A DNA stretch of 64,000 nt from CAVSJA01 sp963728145 (GTDB taxonomy: Bacteria; Bacteroidota; Bacteroidia; Chitinophagales; Chitinophagaceae), in contig CAVSJA010000004.1 in assembly GCA_963728145.1 (NCBI GenBank), positions 1 through 64,000 of the forward strand. The letters run 5' to 3'. This document shows positions 60,219 to 64,000 of this stretch, piece after piece (positions within the stretch are counted from its first letter, which is position 1; the number at the start of each line of letters is the position of its first letter). The notes under the pieces were generated by a model that was not told the DNA's origin, ran no database searches, and was given only the letters and a program-made list of their open reading frames with translations. Position numbers and translations under genes: made by a program.

Positions 60219-61912
60219 TGGACACAGCGACCGATAATATGAAAGGAACCAAAGGACCTGATGGCAACGCAAAGCAATCCGTACTAAAAGTTCATCCCGC
60301 AGATAATGTTCTTGTAGCCCTTCGGGATCTTCCCAAAGGAAGTTCTATAACTCATAACGGTGAAACCATAACGCTTGTTGATACCATACCTGCAAAGCAT
60401 AAGCTGTTTACTATGGACATGCAGGCAGGAGATAAGGTGATCATGTATGGTGTGCTGGTCGGAAGAGCGCAGAATCCCATCCCAAAGGGAGGTCTAATGA
60501 CGACAGCCAACATCAAACATGCCGCAGAACCCTACGATTACCGGCCTTCTCATTTTCAATGGCATAAACCCAATGTTTCGAAATTCATAAACAGAACGTT
60601 CTCCGGCTATCTTCGGTCAGACGGCAGAGTGGGTACTGCCAATTATTGGTTATTCATTCCAACTGTTTTTTGCGAGAACAGGAACCTGGATGTGATCCGG
60701 GAAGCACTTCACAATGAATTGGGTTACGCTGTAACGGATAAGTATAAACAGAAAACAAGACGATTACTCGAATTATATAAAACTGGTAAGGACATAAGCA
60801 AGGCTGATCTTGAGCAAGCGAGTACAACTATTTCCACTCAACGTCTATTTAAAAATGTAGATGGGATCAAATTCCTGAATCACCAGGGAGGATGCGGTGG
60901 TACAAGGCAGGATTCTGCGATACTCAGCAAATTATTGGCAGCATACGCTGACCATCCCAATGTTGGCGGTATCACAGTTTTAAGCCTCGGTTGTCAAAAC
61001 CTGCAGGTTGAAGATTTTAAAAGAGATCTTCAGGAAAGAAACCCATCATTTAATAAGCCGCTAAACATATTTGAGCAACAAAAATCACAAAGCGAAGAGC
61101 AATTGATAACCGAATCAATCCGGAAAACCTTCCTGGGATTGATAGAAATAAATAAACAGGAAAGAAGTCCTGCGAGTCTCGACAAACTTTGCATCGGTGT
61201 AAAATGTGGAGGTAGTGATGGCTTTAGCGGAATTTCGGCTAACCCTGCGGTAGGGTATTGCTCTGATCTGCTGGTTGCACTCGGTGGAAAAGTCTTGCTA
61301 GCTGAATTTCCAGAATTATGCGGTGTAGAGCAGGAATTAGTGGACCGTTCAGTTGATGAACCAACCGCACGCAAATTCATTCACTTGATGCGGAGCTATT
61401 CCGATATCGCGAATAAAGTAGGCTCAGGATTTCATATGAATCCTTCCCCCGGAAATATCAAAGATGGATTGATCACTGATGCGATCAAGTCAGCAGGCGC
61501 CGCAAAGAAAGGAGGAACCTCACCAGTAGTTGATGTGCTCGATTATACTGAACCCGCAACCAGGCCCGGTTTGAGTTTGGTTTGTACACCTGGCAACGAT
61601 GTAGAAGCAACAACAGGTAAGGCAGCATCAGGTGCAACCTTGATTCTATTCACAACAGGACTCGGCACACCAACAGGAAACCCGGTTTGTCCAACAATAA
61701 AAGTTTCAACGAATTCTTCACTCACTAAAAGAATGGGTGATATCATTGATATCGATACAGGTCCCGTGATCGAGGGTGAGAAAACGATTGAACAAATGGG
61801 TGAAGAGATTCTGGAATACTGTATTAAAGCGGCAAGTGGTGAAGTAATACCGAAGGCGGTGCAATTGAACCAGGATGATTTTATTCCGTGGAAGAGGGGG
61901 GTGAGTTTATAA
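60218..61912 (+). CDS. uxaA: Altronate dehydratase
   Basis: A 564-aa cytoplasmic enzyme that converts D-altronate to 2-keto-3-deoxygluconate. The N-terminal SAF domain has KVHPADNVLVALRDLPKGSS (residues about 23-42) and GETITLVDTIPAKHKL. The GARD-like main domain has FSGYLRSDGRVGTANYWLFI, LNHQGGCGGTRQDS, CIGVKCGGSDGFSGISANPA, VGYCSDLLVALGGKVLLAEF and DTGPVIEGEKTIEQMGEEIL. The cysteines in GGCG and KCGGSD are typical of the iron-dependent family. The start overlaps the uxaB stop (TAATG). An alternative start at 60239 would still include the SAF domain. Confidence 0.94.
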   Translation: MDTATDNMKGTKGPDGNAKQSVLKVHPADNVLVALRDLPKGSSITHNGETITLVDTIPAKHKLFTMDMQAGDKVIMYGVLVGRAQNPIPKGGLMTTANIKHAAEPYDYRPSHFQWHKPNVSKFINRTFSGYLRSDGRVGTANYWLFIPTVFCENRNLDVIREALHNELGYAVTDKYKQKTRRLLELYKTGKDISKADLEQASTTISTQRLFKNVDGIKFLNHQGGCGGTRQDSAILSKLLAAYADHPNVGGITVLSLGCQNLQVEDFKRDLQERNPSFNKPLNIFEQQKSQSEEQLITESIRKTFLGLIEINKQERSPASLDKLCIGVKCGGSDGFSGISANPAVGYCSDLLVALGGKVLLAEFPELCGVEQELVDRSVDEPTARKFIHLMRSYSDIANKVGSGFHMNPSPGNIKDGLITDAIKSAGAAKKGGTSPVVDVLDYTEPATRPGLSLVCTPGNDVEATTGKAASGATLILFTTGLGTPTGNPVCPTIKVSTNSSLTKRMGDIIDIDTGPVIEGEKTIEQMGEEILEYCIKAASGEVIPKAVQLNQDDFIPWKRGVSL

Positions 61913-61924
61913 TCTCCCCGCTTT

Positions 61925-62045
61925 TAAATTTTTGATTATTGATTATTAATTATTGATTATTGATTATTGGCTCTCTAATCATTTGCAACTGGTCAATGGC
62001 GGTAGCAATAATTAATAATAAATAATTAATAATCAATAATCAAGA
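61925..62045. repeat. Self-complementary array of GATTATT-type units
   Basis: TTGATTATTGATTATTAATT (left, about 61931-61970) pairs with AATTAATAATCAATAATCAA (right, about 62015-62042) around a GC-richer middle. It fills the gap between the uxaA stop and the uxaC start. Confidence 0.85.
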
Positions 62046-62092
62046 AACTCCCACGGCAATAGGGATGATGAATTTTTAACTCGTCACACAAT

Positions 62093-63535
62093 ATGAAAAA
62101 ATTCCTCGACGACAATTTCCTGTTACAGAACAAAGTCTCCGAGCGCCTCTTTCACCAATATGCGAAAGAGGAGCCAATCATCGATTATCATTGCCATCTT
62201 CCTCCGCAACAGATTGCCGAAGATCACATCTTTGACAACCTGACTCAGGTCTGGTTATACGGCGATCATTATAAGTGGCGGGCCATGCGAACGAACGGTA
62301 TAGATGAAAAGTATTGCACGGGTGATGGCAGTGATTGGGAAAAATTTCAGCAATGGGCTGCGACTGTCCCATATACGTTGAGGAATCCGCTTTATCATTG
62401 GACGCATCTTGAATTGCAGCGTTATTTTGAAATTCAGGATATTTTAGGTCCGGATACAGCTGCGTTTATTTATAATGAGTGCTCAGCAAAATTGCAAACT
62501 CAGGAATACTCTGTTCGCAACCTCCTTCGCAAAATGAAGGTGAAACTGGTTTGTACAACTGATGACCCAGTTGATTCATTGCAATACCACCAGGATCTGA
62601 AAAAGGATGGATTTGAAGTAGAAGTTTTCCCGGCCTTTCGTCCCGATATGGCAATGAATGTGGATGATCCGCTTCCATTCAATCATTATCTCAGCCGGCT
62701 TGAAAAAGCTTCAAATAATTCCATCAGCACATTCAATGATTATATCTCCGCATTGAAGAAACGTCATAATTATTTTGCAGCGAATGGATGTACGGTTTCC
62801 GATCACGGATTGGAAGAGATCTATGCCGAGGATTATACGCAGGTAGAAATTGTTGGATTGTTTGCAAAAATCCGCTCCGGTGGAGTATTGAGTTTGGAGG
62901 ATAGAAAAAAATTCAAGTCAGCCATGCTCATTCAATTTGCCGAATGGGATGCGGAACATAATTGGGTGCAGCAATTCCATCTTGGCGCGTTGCGGAATAA
63001 TAATTCAAGAAGGTTAAAGCAATTGGGTCCAGATACCGGTTGGGATTCTATCGGAGATTTTCCACAGGGAAGAGGTTTGGTGAAATTCCTGGATCGACTG
63101 GATAAGGAAAACAAATTGCCGAAGACAATTCTATACAATCTCAATCCTGCCGACAATGAATTGTTTGCAACCATGGTTGGCAATTTCAATGATGGCTCAA
63201 CGGCCGGAAAGATCCAATGGGGTTCTGCATGGTGGTTTCTCGATCAAAAGGATGGAATGACGGCACAACTCAATACGCTTTCAAATATGGGGTTGATCAG
63301 CCGTTTCATTGGCATGTTGACTGATTCCAGAAGTTTTCTTTCATTTCCAAGACATGAATATTTCCGCAGGATACTTTGTAATTTATTTGGCGAAGAAATT
63401 GAGAAAGGTCAACTGCCGGAGGATCTGAATTGGATCGGTAAACTGATAAAAGATATTTGTTTTCATAACGCTAAAAACTATTTTAACTGGCAGCACCTGG
63501 ATGAGCCGGTTAAGGCTTCCGAAAAAGTTATCTGA
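62093..63535 (+). CDS. uxaC: Uronate isomerase (glucuronate/galacturonate isomerase)
   Basis: A 480-aa TIM-barrel amidohydrolase-superfamily isomerase. The metal motif HxH is IIDYHCHLPPQQ (His33, His35). FDNLTQVWLYGDHYKWRAMR, LVCTTDDPVDSLQYHQDLKK, FPAFRPDMAMNVDD and HLGALRNNNSRRLKQLGPDT with GWDSIGD are the family blocks. It converts galacturonate to tagaturonate, the first step of the route that continues with uxaB and uxaA. It lies after a repeat array, 180 bases from uxaA, so it may have its own promoter. Its stop overlaps the start of kduD by TGATG. Confidence 0.95.
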   Translation: MKKFLDDNFLLQNKVSERLFHQYAKEEPIIDYHCHLPPQQIAEDHIFDNLTQVWLYGDHYKWRAMRTNGIDEKYCTGDGSDWEKFQQWAATVPYTLRNPLYHWTHLELQRYFEIQDILGPDTAAFIYNECSAKLQTQEYSVRNLLRKMKVKLVCTTDDPVDSLQYHQDLKKDGFEVEVFPAFRPDMAMNVDDPLPFNHYLSRLEKASNNSISTFNDYISALKKRHNYFAANGCTVSDHGLEEIYAEDYTQVEIVGLFAKIRSGGVLSLEDRKKFKSAMLIQFAEWDAEHNWVQQFHLGALRNNNSRRLKQLGPDTGWDSIGDFPQGRGLVKFLDRLDKENKLPKTILYNLNPADNELFATMVGNFNDGSTAGKIQWGSAWWFLDQKDGMTAQLNTLSNMGLISRFIGMLTDSRSFLSFPRHEYFRRILCNLFGEEIEKGQLPEDLNWIGKLIKDICFHNAKNYFNWQHLDEPVKASEKVI

Positions 63536-64000
63536 TGGCTCAATCCATTTTTGATCTCAGCGGCAAGGTTGCGCTGGTTACCGGTTGTAATAAAGGAATA
63601 GGAAAAGGAATGGCGCTCGGGCTTGCGGAAGCAGGTGCGGATATCCTTGGTGTTTCTGGTTCATTGAAGCCAGGCGAATCTGAAATCGAGAAGGAGGTGC
63701 TTGCAATGGGCCGAAAGTTCAAAGCCTACCAGGCAGATTTTGGAAATCGGGATAGCTTGTATGCGTTCATACAACAAGTAAAGAAAGATAATCCGGTAAT
63801 CGATATATTGGTCAACAACGCGGGAACCATCATGCGAAAACCCGCAGCCGAACACCCGGACGATTATTGGGATAAAGTAATTAATATTAATCTCGACGCG
63901 CAATTTATCTTAGCCAGAGAGATCGGCAAGCAAATGCTTGAAAGAGGAAGCGGAAAGATCATATTCACCTGTTCTTTGTTAAGTTTCCAGGGAGGTGTTA
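63535..64000 (+). CDS. kduD: 2-dehydro-3-deoxy-D-gluconate 5-dehydrogenase-like SDR, partial at the window end
   Basis: The first 155 residues of a short-chain dehydrogenase. IFDLSGKVALVTGCNKGIGK (GxxxGxG in TGCNKGIG) is the NAD site, NNAG is present in ILVNNAGTIMRKP, and FTCSLLSFQGGV ends at the window edge before the YxxxK motif. KduD interconverts 2,5-diketo-3-deoxygluconate and KDG in the branch that handles unsaturated uronates from lyase and GH105 action. It is coupled to uxaC by TGATG. The isomerase kduI is not seen and may follow the window. Confidence 0.88.
   Translation, partial: MAQSIFDLSGKVALVTGCNKGIGKGMALGLAEAGADILGVSGSLKPGESEIEKEVLAMGRKFKAYQADFGNRDSLYAFIQQVKKDNPVIDILVNNAGTIMRKPAAEHPDDYWDKVININLDAQFILAREIGKQMLERGSGKIIFTCSLLSFQGGV

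Noticed and set aside
1..64000. tRNA, rRNA and known riboswitch genes
   Set aside because: I looked for CCA-ended cloverleaf patterns and conserved riboswitch cores in the gaps and saw none; short gaps are mostly repeats.

Overview
The window looks like chromosomal DNA from a Bacteroidota bacterium, most likely of the Chitinophagaceae or a close relative. This rests on two SusC/SusD pairs, several carboxypeptidase-regulatory/TonB receptors, many lipoproteins with short lipoboxes, LytS/LytTR two-component genes, a LacI regulator beside a pectin locus, and intergenic space full of short-period repeats. The taxonomic call is inference; there is no rRNA or other marker gene in the window.

Layout. 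1-2.1 kb: a REP-type repeat fragment, then a TetR regulator with a perfect palindromic operator in front of it and a near-identical palindrome in front of its probable target operon (secreted protein plus hotdog thioesterase). 2.2-10.6 kb: small secreted or lipoprotein genes and short orphan cytosolic genes, including a SUKH-type protein. 10.6-22.6 kb: catabolic and receptor genes, several broken: a GH3 glycosidase and a TonB receptor each carry a one-base frameshift, and a LytS-type histidine kinase carries an in-frame stop. Another secreted gene near 3 kb is also frameshifted. 22.7-23.9 kb: an IS110-family element with short inverted repeats. 24-27 kb: serine hydrolase, nitroreductase, and a REP-associated transposase (RAYT) next to REP copies that match the repeat at the window start.

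27-33 kb (minus strand): GntP-type permease, RidA, 2-keto-3-deoxygluconate (KDG) kinase, KDPG aldolase, a D-threonine-aldolase/D-serine-dehydratase-like PLP enzyme and an M19 dipeptidase. Together these could import an amino sugar acid or D-hydroxy amino acid, deaminate it to KDG and feed it into pyruvate. The same kinase and aldolase can also finish galacturonate breakdown.

35.7-64 kb: a pectin/rhamnogalacturonan utilisation locus. A LacI regulator (minus strand) is followed on the plus strand by SusC/SusD pair 1, a pectate lyase lipoprotein, a 710-aa uncharacterised probable glycosidase, a rhamnogalacturonan acetylesterase, a Gfo/Idh oxidoreductase, SusC/SusD pair 2, a GH28 polygalacturonase, a GH105 unsaturated glycuronidase with an extra C-terminal domain, a CE8 pectin methylesterase, then the uronate pathway uxaB, uxaA, uxaC and the start of kduD. 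Polymers are deesterified and cut outside the cell, imported by SusC/D, trimmed, and galacturonate passes through tagaturonate and altronate to KDG. A 31-bp conserved block with a LacI-type palindrome occurs upstream of susC1, susC2 and the GH28 gene and nowhere else that I noticed, so these three transcription units are probably one regulon.

The most unusual structure is intergenic: about a dozen arrays of 8-10-bp units, many followed by the same unit in inverted orientation so that the transcript could fold into a long hairpin. The unit sequence differs from locus to locus, and the arrays very often begin at, or inside, the last codons of the upstream gene.
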